64,000 bases of DNA from Hypomyces perniciosus (GCA_008477525.1 SPDT01000003.1:1798001-1862000), one strand, 5' to 3'; positions 11,140-21,784 are shown, numbered from the stretch's first letter. Notes: generated by a model from the letters alone, not told the origin. A program made the numbers and translations.

Positions 11140-11720
11140 TCAAATGGCCTGCGTTCTGACTCCAAACACCAACTTCAACTGTCGCTTCCTCGTTGCAGCA
11201 TCTCTCAACACATTCTCACCTAGCTCCTGCAATAATTGCCCGGCCTCACGGACTATATGTATCTTCAATCAGTACTATCCTCACACACGGTAGAAACAAT
11301 AACTTACAGCCTAATGCTTCCAGGTCTGCTAGTGTTGCTGGGCAGTTGTGCATCTCTTCACCCGTCACCGGATTATATAATGGTGCAAGTGACATCTCCC
11401 CACTAATCACAATGCTGTTTGCCAGTCAAGCTCTCCCATTACGATCCCTGTATTAAAAAAACAAAGGTCAGTACCCAACACTGACGTCACCGGGGAACAA
11501 ACAAAAATACTCATGTCGCTCCAAGTTTGCGATCTACCGCATGAATACTCCGAGTCAATAAAGCAAGCTGCTCTATAACTGCATCCAGTCTCTGTAGTAT
11601 GGCCACACCACCATTTACTGCCGGAATATTTGCGCACCGCTCAAGTTGACTTGCTGCCTCCCGTATATGATCTGCCGCCAAACGAAAGTCAGGCTGATGA
11701 AAAGGCGCATCCTGTTCCAT
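11140..11720 (-). pseudogene. Decayed small coiled-coil protein gene (LxPLxNPxTGE family)
   Basis: The gene can be read in three pieces on the minus strand. First, 11720-11511 gives MEQDAPFHQPDFRLAADH and a helical stretch rich in Leu/Ala ending at a TGA. Second, a piece ending at the donor at 11307 contains LANSIVISGEM then APLYNPVTGEEMHNCP and ATLADLEALG. Third, after a good 55-nt intron (11253-11307; GTAAGT, branch TACTGAT, TATAG), 11252-11140 gives REAGQLLQELGENVLRDAA to a stop. This N-to-C order matches a widespread fungal family of small helical proteins of unknown function ending in NPVTGE...FPATLADL. Two in-frame TGA codons sit where the family pattern suggests Arg (CGA to TGA), so repeat-induced point mutation or plain decay is likely. 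It lies inside duplicated repeat DNA. Confidence 0.6.
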
Positions 11721-12436
11721 GATCGTATAATGCAATCGGTACCTCAAGGCGTCACTGTCGTATGTCGCTATCCGACTGTACAAATAAAAGCGCGTCTCAC
11801 GAATAGATGTAGGAGGGAAGTTGCAACCCCACTAGCAACAAACAAGAAATCCACTTATCACCTAAGCGACCACGCGCAGTCACATGACAACACAATCCTT
11901 GACTCAGCATCCATCAGCCACTGTCTAAATCACATGATACTCCGTCTCGATATCACATGACCACATGGAATCAATCTGCATCCACTGTCCCAAGAGACAG
12001 GCAAACACCTGTGTAATGGAAAGAATAGAGAACCAAGTTCACTCTCTCCGAAAGAAGTCGGGCGTCCCCCTCCTATACCTCGTCCTCCCACATTGTACGG
12101 CCGTTTGTGGAGCCTCCATGCTAGCGCATTCCGTCTGGCCACTAGTAAGCTGCGCAACTGTGACTCTCTCAAATCAATCCAGTGCACTCGCTCCACTCAT
12201 CGCACTCTAATGGCTCAACTCATTCTTCGTTGCTACTGGCTGGTTCATCCTCTCGACCGTATCCACATTTTGGGGCACGGGGATCGGGGACCCTTATTAC
12301 CAAACATAAGGAAAAGGGCTCAAAACGCTCTCGCATTTCGACTCCCGGAAAATCTATCTCAAGATTTACGACCCCAGCTCGCCATTGGCTCGTGGTTGTT
12401 CCGTCTCGCCCACTCGACTAGAGATTCTCCGAACCT

Positions 12437-12900
12437 CTCACACTCGCCCACTCGTGTTTGTCATCGCTGCGCTCTTCCTCAGTGCTCGCCACGCTCACAC
12501 TGCTTGCTCCTCTCGTCGCAAGGGTCCCCGTGCCCAGAGATCGTGGACATGGTGTTTTTATCTATGATCGTACAAGCTCCCTCAGGGTCGCCAGCTCACT
12601 TCGCTCGCATCAAAGTATTTATCTATGATAGTAACTGTTCCCTCCGGTCACATGCTACACTACGTTCCGCAATCTACAATTAATTCTTACAAAGTCACTC
12701 TCTACAAATGAAGTCATCACCAACACAATCTCCACATAGTAATCACACAAAGTCAGAGTAGTCAAACAACAGTAATCTCATTAACATTATCTCTAATTAA
12801 AATACATAGTCAAACTATCTAAACAATAATACAATACTCAAATCAATAAACTAGGAATGCACTTATTCGCATCCTGTCCTACGGCCAGTCTGCACTCCCT
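12437..12900 (+). repeat. Composite direct repeat, unit 2
   Basis: Second copy of the blocks described at 10595-10965. A further pair of matches follows each unit: AATAGAGAACCAAGTTC occurs near 12025 and again near 13729, so the duplicated unit spans roughly 1.7-1.9 kb with internal indels. Open frames through this block on the plus strand follow the repeat and are not supported as genes. Confidence 0.65.
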
Positions 12901-13319
12901 GCGGTCGCATCAGTCAGTAGTCTAACAGGGCCTCCGGCGGTGCAATTCTAATCTAATATCTTGAAGCAAATAAACATTTGACAAACACAATCTCTACTCA
13001 ACATGTCAGCCAGACTATCAATCAACTAATGCTATCACCAACACTCTCTACAATAAACATCTCATGTACACTTTCTACAAATGAAGCTATCGTGAACACA
13101 ATCTACAATCATCATCTCACAGACACTCTCTCTAAACACTGTATGTCAGCCACACAATCATCAAACACAATGCACAGCCAGACTATCTCTCAACTGTCAT
13201 CCACTCCCTGGGTATCAAAACCGCTGTATCAATTAGAGGAACGAGCCCTGTGCACAGCAAAGGGTGAAGAGAAACGTCAACAATCTCAAAGATTAGATCT
13301 CTCAAACAATACCTCAGCC

Positions 13320-13475
13320 AGATGATCACTCAATGAATGCTTCCAGCCGTAGTATCAATCAATCTGTTCGGTCAGCCACACTATCAATCAATTAGCTTCT
13401 CAGCCAGGTTCTCACTCAATTAGCTTCTCAGCCCTAGTATCAGTCAATCTATTCGGTCAGCCCAACTATCCTCAA
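13320..13475 (+). repeat. Short tandem repeat, about 24-40 nt units
   Basis: The phrase (C/A)TATCA(A/G)TCAAT followed by TAGCTTCTCAGCC or CTGTTCGGTCAGCC recurs about five times. Similar but looser phrases (ACTATCAATCAACT, CTCAGCCAGA) extend back to about 13000. Non-coding. Confidence 0.5.
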
Positions 13476-13520
13476 TCAATATCCATTCCCTGTTCGACTA
13501 CTCACCGATATCCCCTTGGG

Positions 13521-13545
13521 TGCAGACTGGCCAGAGGACAGGATG
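13521..13545 (-). repeat. Inverted third copy of the CATCCTGTCC block
   Basis: On the minus strand this reads CATCCTGTCC then TCTGGCCAGTCTGCA, nearly the same as 10935-10959 and 12870-12894. Together with the two direct copies it makes a direct-plus-inverted arrangement across 10.9-13.5 kb. Confidence 0.6.
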
Positions 13546-14175
13546 TGAATAACAACAGCCAGAAGATCTAAAGATCAAGTGTCGCTGCCCACACTCACTA
13601 CAAACTAGCAGCCGCCGGCAGGCATAAGAGAAACAATTCCTCCTTCAGCGAGGCAAAGCCGAGGACACGAAGCGCTTGCGCGTAGTAGTGCACCGCACAA
13701 TAGACCTTTCCTCCAAAGAAAAAAAGAATAGAGAACCAAGTTCCAGATCTCCAGAAGATGTCGGGGTCCAAGGTAGAAGTGCCCTACAATGGACTAAAGA
13801 TTACGCAAAGCTGTTACACTTTATGTATTAGGTGGCAACCAGGGGAAGATTTGGCTCACAGCAGTGGCTGTTAAATTTAGCTGTAAGCGCAGTGCCAACA
13901 TGTACCACGTATGAGGTACTACTGCAAGTGCTACGTAATTTAAGTGTTGAGCGACAGTGCTCTAAATTTAACAATCGAGAGCAGTGATGGACCGATATGT
14001 CAGATCTGATGGAAATGAAATCATGCTATGGTCGCCCTCGGATATAGAACATGCGCAAACGCTTAAAGGAACAAGAAGGGGGTCTTGAAGATATCACCTT
14101 ATTAGATTATTATCTTAGAATCAGATGGGACAGGGTACTGGCGATTTTGGTGGTACATGCATAAATTGCGTATAG
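13546..14175. other. Spacer, no gene
   Basis: Downstream flank of the minus-strand gene at 14176. It carries the second AATAGAGAACCAAGTTC match near 13729. No supported coding frame. Confidence 0.35.
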
Positions 14176-15321
14176 CTACAAACAAGCAGATGTATCTTGG
14201 AGCTCCCAAGATTCCTTGCCGAACTCTCGAATCACAAGTTCCCTAGCCTCATCCAGGAGGGTTCGAGTCTTTTGGATAACCTCAAAGGGGAGCTCCACCC
14301 TGGCTATAAACTGAAGAGTTCCTCCTTCGCACCGAACCGTTTCAAGACGGAGAATCTTGGGGGCGGAGGCACACTTCTCCTTGGCTGTATATGGCACTAA
14401 TTGTGTCTGGGGGCCAGTTAACCTGCGCCGTTTTCTTAATACCATGCAGTGAGGGGTTTGTTCGACCACACGTTTCTTCCTCCGCGAAGATTCGCGGAGT
14501 GATGTACTCTGCTGTTGATTGACTGCAGCATTTTCTGCCACGTCTTCAGAGAGTCGTTGCTGAGGGTCATGTCGGTCAATAACATCAGCGTGTGCGCGAG
14601 GATCATCGGATCTAGAGGCTTTGAGTCTTCAATGTCAGCGAACCAGCCATGACGAGGATCAAACAGAACCTAAGGTGTCTGCTACCTTCTGATACTGCAG
14701 TTACCAATGAATCGCCATTACTCTCGGGTTCACCAGCTCCCCTCATATTGTCTGTGGAATGTAAGAAATCATCGATAACAACGATGAGATAAGACGCAAG
14801 GCAGCTTACCTTGGGGAAACACATCATCCACTGTCTGCAAGGAGGTGTTATTCTCGGCGATGACTTCATCGTGGTGATCATATATCTCTGAATGCGCATC
14901 TAACATAGCCAAAACAAGGTCAGATTCAACGTCATAGACGGCCAAGTGTCGTGGTGTGTCAACTGAGAAGCAACTTACGCTCAGTTGATGCATCGTCTGC
15001 GATCTCTTGTACGAGGTCGGTGTCGTCACTCGACTCGGTCTTTGGCCCAAAGATAGGTGTTGAATGTGCTAAGGTAGATTCGACAGCCCCGGAGACACTC
15101 TCATCATCACTCAGCTCGGTCTTTGGCTCAATCGCCGGAGTTGGCGACAACACGTGGGACTGGGAATCTTGACGCGAATAACTCGAATGTCCGTAAACGC
15201 CGTTCACTTGCTCGCCGCGCCAACGCCTTTCTACGGCCGACATACGGTGTGTGACAGAGGAACTATCCGGCCAGAGGTAGGTATGGTGTGTAGGTAGAAC
15301 AATTGTGTCTACCTTTGCCAT
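14176..15321 (-). CDS. Unknown four-exon protein, divergent to Ulp1-type gene
   Basis: Exons 15321-14979, 14899-14810, 14751-14686 and 14618-14176 join in frame to 313 aa. Introns are 79, 58 and 67 nt. The first two have good signals (GTAAGT...GTTAG; GTAAGC...CACAG). The third (GTAGCA, branch GCTGAC, acceptor CAAAG) is weak but is the choice that restores the frame. The N-terminal half is hydrophilic and rich in Ser, Asp and Thr, with a repeated PIFGPKTE / AIEPKTE motif. The C-terminal exon starts SRSDDPRAHADVIDRH, has a strongly basic patch (SRRKKR, LRKRRR) that could be a nuclear localisation signal, and ends with a helical stretch (TRTLLDEARELVIREF). No family recognised. The gene is divergently oriented from the Ulp1-type gene, about 1.4 kb away. 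Confidence 0.55.
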
Positions 15322-16352
15322 TATTGTAGACAGCTCACCAGAGCAATGGCAGTCAGAACTTTCAGCAAGGTGTTAGAATGAGGAAGTGTTGGATGCTGGT
15401 GAAGGGAAGAGGATGGGTGGATGGAAAGAAAAGAGGGCAGAGTCTCATGCACCCAGAAAGGATGAGATGTTGCGTTTATATACTTGGCGGGGCCCTGGTG
15501 CGAGGCTTCCAGTCACTAAATGTTCAACCATATTCGTCCAACACCTTACGCCCTGCCCACACTCTGCGGTCGAGGCCCGAAAAGCTTGCAGCCCACCATG
15601 TCCACGCCTGTCACAACAATAGCCTGCTCATTGCAACCTGTACTCCGCCACAGCGCATTGGTAGTGGGCAAATCACCGTCCCCACCTCGCCAGCATAGAG
15701 TTAAGAGTGTGACATGGACGCTTCGTGGCATACTCACTCCGGGCATGGGTAGCATCTTGGATCTTGTTCACGCCCCCCTTCTTGAATGATTTTGCGCTTC
15801 TCTTCAGCCCAAGTAATTCCTATGACCGAGCAGCGCGTATCTATTGGCAAGAGACAAGGTACTGGTCGCATAGTTGGTGTTTGTGGTGATGGGGATAGAG
15901 CGTGGGGTGAAGACGCCATATTGTTCATCCCCGCTGAGAAAGTTGTATCTCACGTTCCCAACGTCTGTATGATATCCAGGTTCTGATGGACGTATAAATG
16001 CTCGCTGCTGCTCGTGACTGCTGTACCTGAGTGGCAATGTGCGTGTTCTTACCTGCATTATCAAGACATTGGGACACAAACACAGATGGACGGCGTGATG
16101 GCATGGGCGTTTCTCTAGCGAGTTGACAGGCATCGTCTTTGTGTACAATAATTACTCATCGTAGATACCTTGGGCATGTATGAATACTGTCGTCGCCGCT
16201 GCCATCACCACTATCATCATCATCATCCATCAACACATTTCTACCATTAGCTTCAGGAGTAAATGCGAGTGGGATAACAGTTTGCCGTGTCTCTATAGAC
16301 GAGTCAGTCCGAATTGAGGTAATGATAACATGGGGCTGACCTACCTGCAGAG
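15322..16352. other. Divergent intergenic region
   Basis: Between the minus-strand unknown gene and the Ulp1-type gene. A minus-strand frame at 16148-15804 and its neighbours show donor-like (GTAAGA, GTAGGT) and acceptor-like signals, so a small spliced minus-strand transcript is possible. No convincing protein could be assembled. Confidence 0.3.
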
Positions 16353-16370
16353 TGACTTCCTAGGAAGTCA
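16353..16370. promoter_or_regulatory. Perfect 18-bp palindrome, candidate binding site 1
   Basis: TGACTTCCTAGGAAGTCA is a perfect inverted repeat. A near copy lies 88 bp downstream, also upstream of the Ulp1-type gene. A dimeric transcription-factor site is one reading; a small duplication is another. Confidence 0.45.
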
Positions 16371-16440
16371 GTCTCGTGTTGTGAAGCAAAGCAGGGATGC
16401 TGCCAAGTGGTGTGGTCACTGAGTTGGTCCACTAGCAGTG

Positions 16441-16458
16441 TGACTTCCCAGGAAGTCG
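16441..16458. promoter_or_regulatory. Near-perfect palindrome, candidate binding site 2
   Basis: TGACTTCCCAGGAAGTCG differs from site 1 at two positions and shares the preceding GCAG(A/T)G. It sits 125 bp upstream of a TATA-like box. Confidence 0.45.
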
Positions 16459-16582
16459 CTTCTGCCTGTACGGAGGCAAGAGTGGAATGTGCCGTTCGTG
16501 TTTTTTTCCATCCAACTACTCATTGCCCTCGAATGGTGGCCGCGATGCTGCGGCCTCAGAGTGTTGGGAAAGCGGTTCGGAG

Positions 16583-16588
16583 TATAAA
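16583..16588 (+). promoter_or_regulatory. TATA-like box of the Ulp1-type gene
   Basis: TATAAA 104-109 bp before the ATG at 16692. It supports that start rather than the in-frame ATG at 16533, which would lie upstream of the box. Confidence 0.4.
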
Positions 16589-16691
16589 GGTCGTGTCCCT
16601 CCCCGAGTTGAAGACTTCCCCTTTTCTCTACTCTCCTCACGACTTTTCCCCATTCTCATATGGATATCTCGTTAATACCTCAGCTGCTGTC

Positions 16692-19102
16692 ATGTCTCCT
16701 CCCCTTTATCAGTCGACTGCAGAGCCAGAGTCTCCTTGCCGCCCAACTCAAGAGGGTGGGTGCCCATCAGAACCTAGGCGGCCTCCTGTAGAGCCCCTCA
16801 CACCAGAGCATATTGGTGGCGTTTGCCAATCAAATGGCAGCAAGTTGATGGATCAAACTGGGCCAGCTCGGAAGATCCTGAGTGCCATTGGTCCTATACT
16901 CAATCTTTTCAGAATCTTCGACAGCATTCTCAAGGTTCCTGTTGAAGCGGAGCAGCTTATTGAAGAGGTCAAGTTAGTTCTGAGCCAGCGACCCATCACC
17001 GAACGTAATCATATACTGGCTTTTGCTCGTGGACTCTGTATCGCCTGCCATGAACTGCACGAGTTGACAACGGATTCGTTGAACCAGAAGATTGATAGCA
17101 GTTGTGGGAGAAACCACGAGCGGCAAGAGGTCGGGGCCAATGTCGTTCAGTCTGAGCTTTCTGTCAAACCCACAGAGACAAACGGCGGTGATATTGAGCC
17201 TAAGGAGAACGCGAAAACGTCAGGTTCCGGTACGCTTTGCCAGGGCGAAGATGAAAAGAAGCTATCCAGCTTTCGACGCACAGCCACCCAGAACCTACAG
17301 CCAATCCACGCTGATGGTAGAAAGAGGGACAGAACAGACTTGACTACGCTTGGCACTGCAACGTTCGAACCAATCAGGAGGGATGACGAGGATCTCAAAC
17401 AGAGCGCTATAGCACCTTCCAGTATGGGCGGTACCCTTCATGCCAGTCCACGAAGTTCGTCAAGGGTCAGGCCCCAGGCTTCCATAAGCACACCTCCTCA
17501 ATTGGGGGGTTGTCTTAAGGAAGAGGTTCCATCCGCGCAAGGCTCGTTGCATCTCTTGAATCAAACTATCAGTGACTTCGTTCGCGAGAGCCATGAGCAA
17601 ATCCGACCGTTTAGTTCTCTTGGAGCCTCACCAGAAACATACAAGGCTCTTTTCAGTTCACTCCAAGACTTGGATGGTGAGGACACAAGCAAGTGGTCAG
17701 ACGGCTCGGAGTGGGTTTCCCTAGCGGAGGGAGGGCACAGCGAGCGGCAGAGGGGAACAATTCACTATGCCCTGACAGCGATGGCCTTTGAGAAGTGGCA
17801 TACGTCTCAAGTGCAGCTTCTCAGCAACATGGCGACTCAGAAAGCCGCACAAGAAGTGTCAGGAAGGATCCTCGGACCAAAGCCCAAAGGTGATGGCGAC
17901 GAGAAGGCTGGCTGGGAAAGACGGCGTAAAACCCTCAGCACACACTTGACTCGTGGACGCAAGTGGCGTCGGTTGGTGAAGAAGCTCGGTCCTGGCATCT
18001 TGTTCAAGAACGCATGGTAAGTTTGGTCAGATGAAAAGAAGACATGTGACTGATCTGTAGCAGGCAGCTTGCGAAAACTCAGGACTTGGTGTTGAACTGG
18101 CTGATCGAAGAACTGCCAAAGAGTCTAGAGAAAATGACCATCATGGGGCTCCTTGCGGATCAGATGACGCTACTTCTTCAAGAAGGCAGGACCAACAATA
18201 CCCTGTTCTGTGAGAAGCTAGGGAGCAAAGGTTTCCTAATATGGGATGGTGCCTCATCCACTAAGCTCGACCAGCTTTGTGAGGAAATTGGGAACACGGC
18301 TACCAGCGGTAGGCTACTTGTTAGCGACACCAAGTTCGAATTCGAAGTTGACTCGCTTACAACACTTGCACCAATAACATGGCTAAACACCGACATCATC
18401 ATTGCCAGCTTGCACCTATCTGACAAATTACCATTCGTACGGGTCGGGTGGTCGGTTCCTATCCATCAAGAGTCCCAAGCCAGTATTCCAGTTCAACGTC
18501 CGTTCCAGAGAGCTGCGAATCAGGTGATAGCATGGTGTAAGGATATGGGAACAAAACCAGTGTGCTTCTTCCCGTTATTTCAGCGAAATAACCACTTCAG
18601 CCTTCTCGAGATCAACATAAGAGAAGGCTGCATCTATCATTACGATTCCATGGTTCGCAGAAAGAGCGATGTTACAGTGGAAGAAAATGTCGACATTAAG
18701 GTTTGTTTCAAGAACACTCTTTTATGGTCAGGGGCTAACCTATCGGCAGAGAGCCTGTAGAGAGGAGTTACCCGATTTAAGATACATCGAGAAAGTAGGT
18801 TCTTCGCGGCATTGAGGTCGGCCTTGACTGATTGTAATCACCAGGAAGGGATACAGCAGAATGATAACCACAGCTGTGGCCCGATCGTGATCAAGCATGC
18901 TCGCATTCGCATGCTCAGCCGGCCTATCAATTCCGGAGACGGGGCACGTTGTAATTCAGAAGCATTGCGATCCGAAGCTATCAGTCTCTTGAGCCTGGCG
19001 TGGGCGAGTGGTGCCCTAATCGTGGCGCCAATTCCACCTCGGAGGAAACGAAACATGAGGCAACCCATTGAAGAGAGGAGAGGCAAACGGCGAAGAATTT
19101 GA
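16692..19102 (+). CDS. Ulp1-type (C48) cysteine protease-domain protein
   Basis: Four exons (16692-18016, 18061-18700, 18750-18794, 18845-19102) with 44-, 49- and 50-nt introns (GTAAGT/CTGTAG; GTTTGT, branch GCTAAC; GTAGGT, branch CTGAT) join to 755 aa. Residues 1 to about 430 are low-complexity and Ser/Pro/Glu-rich apart from helices. The C-terminal 220 residues form a complete Ulp1 catalytic domain. They contain ITWLNTDII (547-555, the WLN motif of deSUMOylases), the catalytic His in NNHFSLLEI (H620), Asp in YHYDSM (D637), Gln in GIQQND (Q675) and Cys in HSCG (C681), with the standard Q-to-C spacing of six. It would cleave SUMO-like or other ubiquitin-like conjugates. The overall plan resembles lineage-specific Ulp1-domain proteins of fungal accessory regions rather than housekeeping ULP1/ULP2. 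The C-terminus is highly basic (RRKRN, RRGKRRRI). An upstream in-frame ATG exists at 16533. Confidence 0.8.
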
Positions 19103-19320
19103 TGGTTAGATTTGTACTTGCTAGTTGATAGGGTAGTCTTATTACATAGCTGCTTAGCTTATCCAGACCCCCTACCACTCCACCCATTCCGTCCAAATAC
19201 TCCCTAATTGCTATCATATATAAATTGCCCTAACTCGTCATCTTATCACACATACAACCTGATTCCTAATATTATAGAAGATCTATTTGCCAATAGTAAT
19301 GGTGGTGGTTAGGGTTTTGT

Positions 19321-19746
19321 TTATGCTGGTGTATGATAGCCTTGAGGATGGTGATACTTAGTGCTCGCAGTAGCAGTGGCCTGCACCTTGAGCTCGTCGC
19401 TGTCCACCTTATTGGTGATTGATTGGGTAAACTCCTCTGGATGCCACACGTACTTTCCAGAGGGTGAGCTCGACACGATGACATCGCTGCACCTCAACAA
19501 GGCGATGATATACTGCGTCATATCGCCCTTGACCATCTCAATGTACTCATCGAACGTCCTGCCGGACTTGGTGATGATCTCTGCACACTCGCCGTTGTAT
19601 GTGTACGTGAAGATTTGCTTGTCAATACAGGGGGTTGGCCGAAAGATGGTCGTGACGCCCAAGTTCTTGACCCTATCCTTGCAAGGGTAGGTACGGTCGA
19701 TACACTTATCGCATACAATGCAGATGTTGATCCTGTTAATGCACAT
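19321..19746 (-). CDS. Small Cys-rich protein of unknown function
   Basis: A single-exon ATG-to-TAA frame of 141 aa. The N-terminus has seven Cys within about 90 residues, including CIVCDKC then C and PC, which could bind a metal. No signal peptide is evident. The middle is a mixed alpha/beta stretch (TFDEYIEMVKGDMTQYIIALL) and the tail is Thr/Ala/His-rich. TATATA lies at 19764-19769, so the transcription start would be close to the ATG. Not a family I recognise. Confidence 0.45.
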   Translation of the reverse strand: MCINRINICIVCDKCIDRTYPCKDRVKNLGVTTIFRPTPCIDKQIFTYTYNGECAEIITKSGRTFDEYIEMVKGDMTQYIIALLRCSDVIVSSSPSGKYVWHPEEFTQSITNKVDSDELKVQATATASTKYHHPQGYHTPA

Positions 19747-19924
19747 GATGGTGTCGATATTGCTATATAAGCTGGTTTTGGCAGATTCAGTAATGACTGT
19801 AGAGGGTAGTGATGAAGTGCGTAATAGAGAAGCTTAATGTTTATATTTTAAGTCGACAATTAGCAGTCTGTATGCGCTTGCTTTGGATGCTTGCCTATCT
19901 TATAGATGAGCAAGCTTTTTTTCT

Positions 19925-20580
19925 CTTTCTTAGCTACCAGTAACTAAATAATACAAGTATTTTAAGTGCTCTCTCTAGTAGGTCGCCTTTTATTTTAACA
20001 CAGCAAGTTCCATAAGTATATTACTAGTAACTCATGGAGGTGCACGACCAATTACCATTACGACCCTTGGGAGAGGTACATTACTACCAGTAATTCTATA
20101 GAGTAATGTCAGCAATGCTAGTAACTGGAGGTGATTTATTACCGGTAAGTTCATTAGCTGCCTAATAGTTCCCAGTAACATAAAAATTAAAATTAACAGT
20201 ACCCCTGGATTACTAGTAGGAAAGTTGGCCTTTTCAGAAGCGGTTACCAGGACACTAGAGCTACCGGTATCCTCCTAGAGTATATGACTGGTAATTAATC
20301 TAAGCAGGGCGATATACTACCAGTAACATCTTAATTTTATTACCAGGAATAATGTTAAATTTAAAAGGAATTACCAGTATTTAATATAAGCAAGGTAATG
20401 TATTACCGGCAATATTTTAATTTTACATTAGGGTTACTAGGAACCATTTTAAATTATAAAGATATTACTAGTATTTTATTTTCACCTTCGCATCCGGCTT
20501 CTATTACTAGTAATAGCATCATGCCCTTAATAGCTAAGCAGGCGGAAAGCCGCTACATTGCCAGTAACCTCTCCACTCTA
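19925..20580 (+). repeat. Palindrome-dense repeat, copy B (TACYRGTA)
   Basis: About ten exact TACYRGTA words (TACCAGTA, TACTAGTA, TACCGGTA) plus many variants fall in 650 bp. It is in the same orientation as copy A and colinear with it over a core of about 110 bp at roughly 50-60 percent identity by eye. Strongly AT-rich between the words. No coding potential. Confidence 0.65.
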
Positions 20581-21784
20581 CGGCTATCACATGACTTGTT
20601 TCCTCTTCCTTATGCCTTAGTTGGATCTAGTTGGATGTAGCCTTAGTAGCAGTGATGTTGGGCAAAGCGTTGCTGCCTTATCTACTCCGTACATATTGCT
20701 TTCGGTGTTTGCCTGCCCCGCCCTGCCATCTTTGGCTTCCCATTCGTTAAATGACTGGCGACGCAAAACTGCGAGGCTGCGCACTCTTAAGGCAAATGAG
20801 CAGGGAACTTGTTCTTGTTATGGTTCGCAAACACACACCACTTTCGGGTTCCTCCTATGTTGGGCGTCACCAAAAATGCCCGACCAATCGCGTTGGCGCC
20901 ACAACCTGGAATAAGATACAGAAACCGAGGAGACGGGGTGAGAATCGGCCGTCAATTGGTCCACGTCGTCGAAGCCTCGGCGGCTGTCAATAAATATGCA
21001 TGATGCTTGTGATGGAACGTTGCAGGTCAATACTCGTATGAGTGTAGCCCGCGCCGCAGTTTGTTGCCCAATTTTCTATGTGCTGCCAGAATATTTAATG
21101 GTCTCTTAGCTGCTCCGGACTCGAGCTATATTGGCAGCCAGAACTCAACCTTCTTAAATCCTGCCTTCCATAACATATCTTCCTTGGTCAATACTTGGAC
21201 ATTGACTACTATGGATGTCAAGGAGCTGGTTTTGGAAAGACTCAGAGACGATGCATCGCGGTATGACAAGTGGGCCACGACTATCAGGCCATCTACGGAG
21301 TAAGTCCCTTGCGATCGGTATATTTGAGAGAGTGGTCGACCGGAGCAAATACTCCTGAGGTTGTTCAATCCTGAAGCCAATTGCGTCATCGATTTATGAA
21401 CGGGCATTGCTTCTTAGGCTGACATGTCTAACGGGCGAGCATGGCCACAGGCGAAAGGGCTGGGGAGGGGGGGTTGTTTGCTTGCATCAAACGTGGGAGA
21501 CTAGGCGACCCAGGATGTGTCGGGAGGGGTTGAGCGTGCATGGTGTCATCCATCCATCATCTCAGCATTCTCCTACTGTCCAGGTTCCGATAAGGCGGAA
21601 TACATTCTTCAAGAACTCGAATCATCACTCTGGACTGCCTTTATTTCTTGGTGGTTTTGCTTGACGCAAGGCATCCCTACTAAACCAGGGCACGCGGAAT
21701 CAGCTTTCTGCCACACATATACTCCTCCTCCTTATTAAACTCCCTTCTCCAAACAACAAGAATCAGATCAGCAGATCAGCCAGA
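20581..21784. other. Promoter-side spacer of the RTC3-like gene
   Basis: No gene supported. TACTCCGTA (20683) and TACGGAGTA (21294) words occur. A G-run lies near 21465. Confidence 0.35.
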
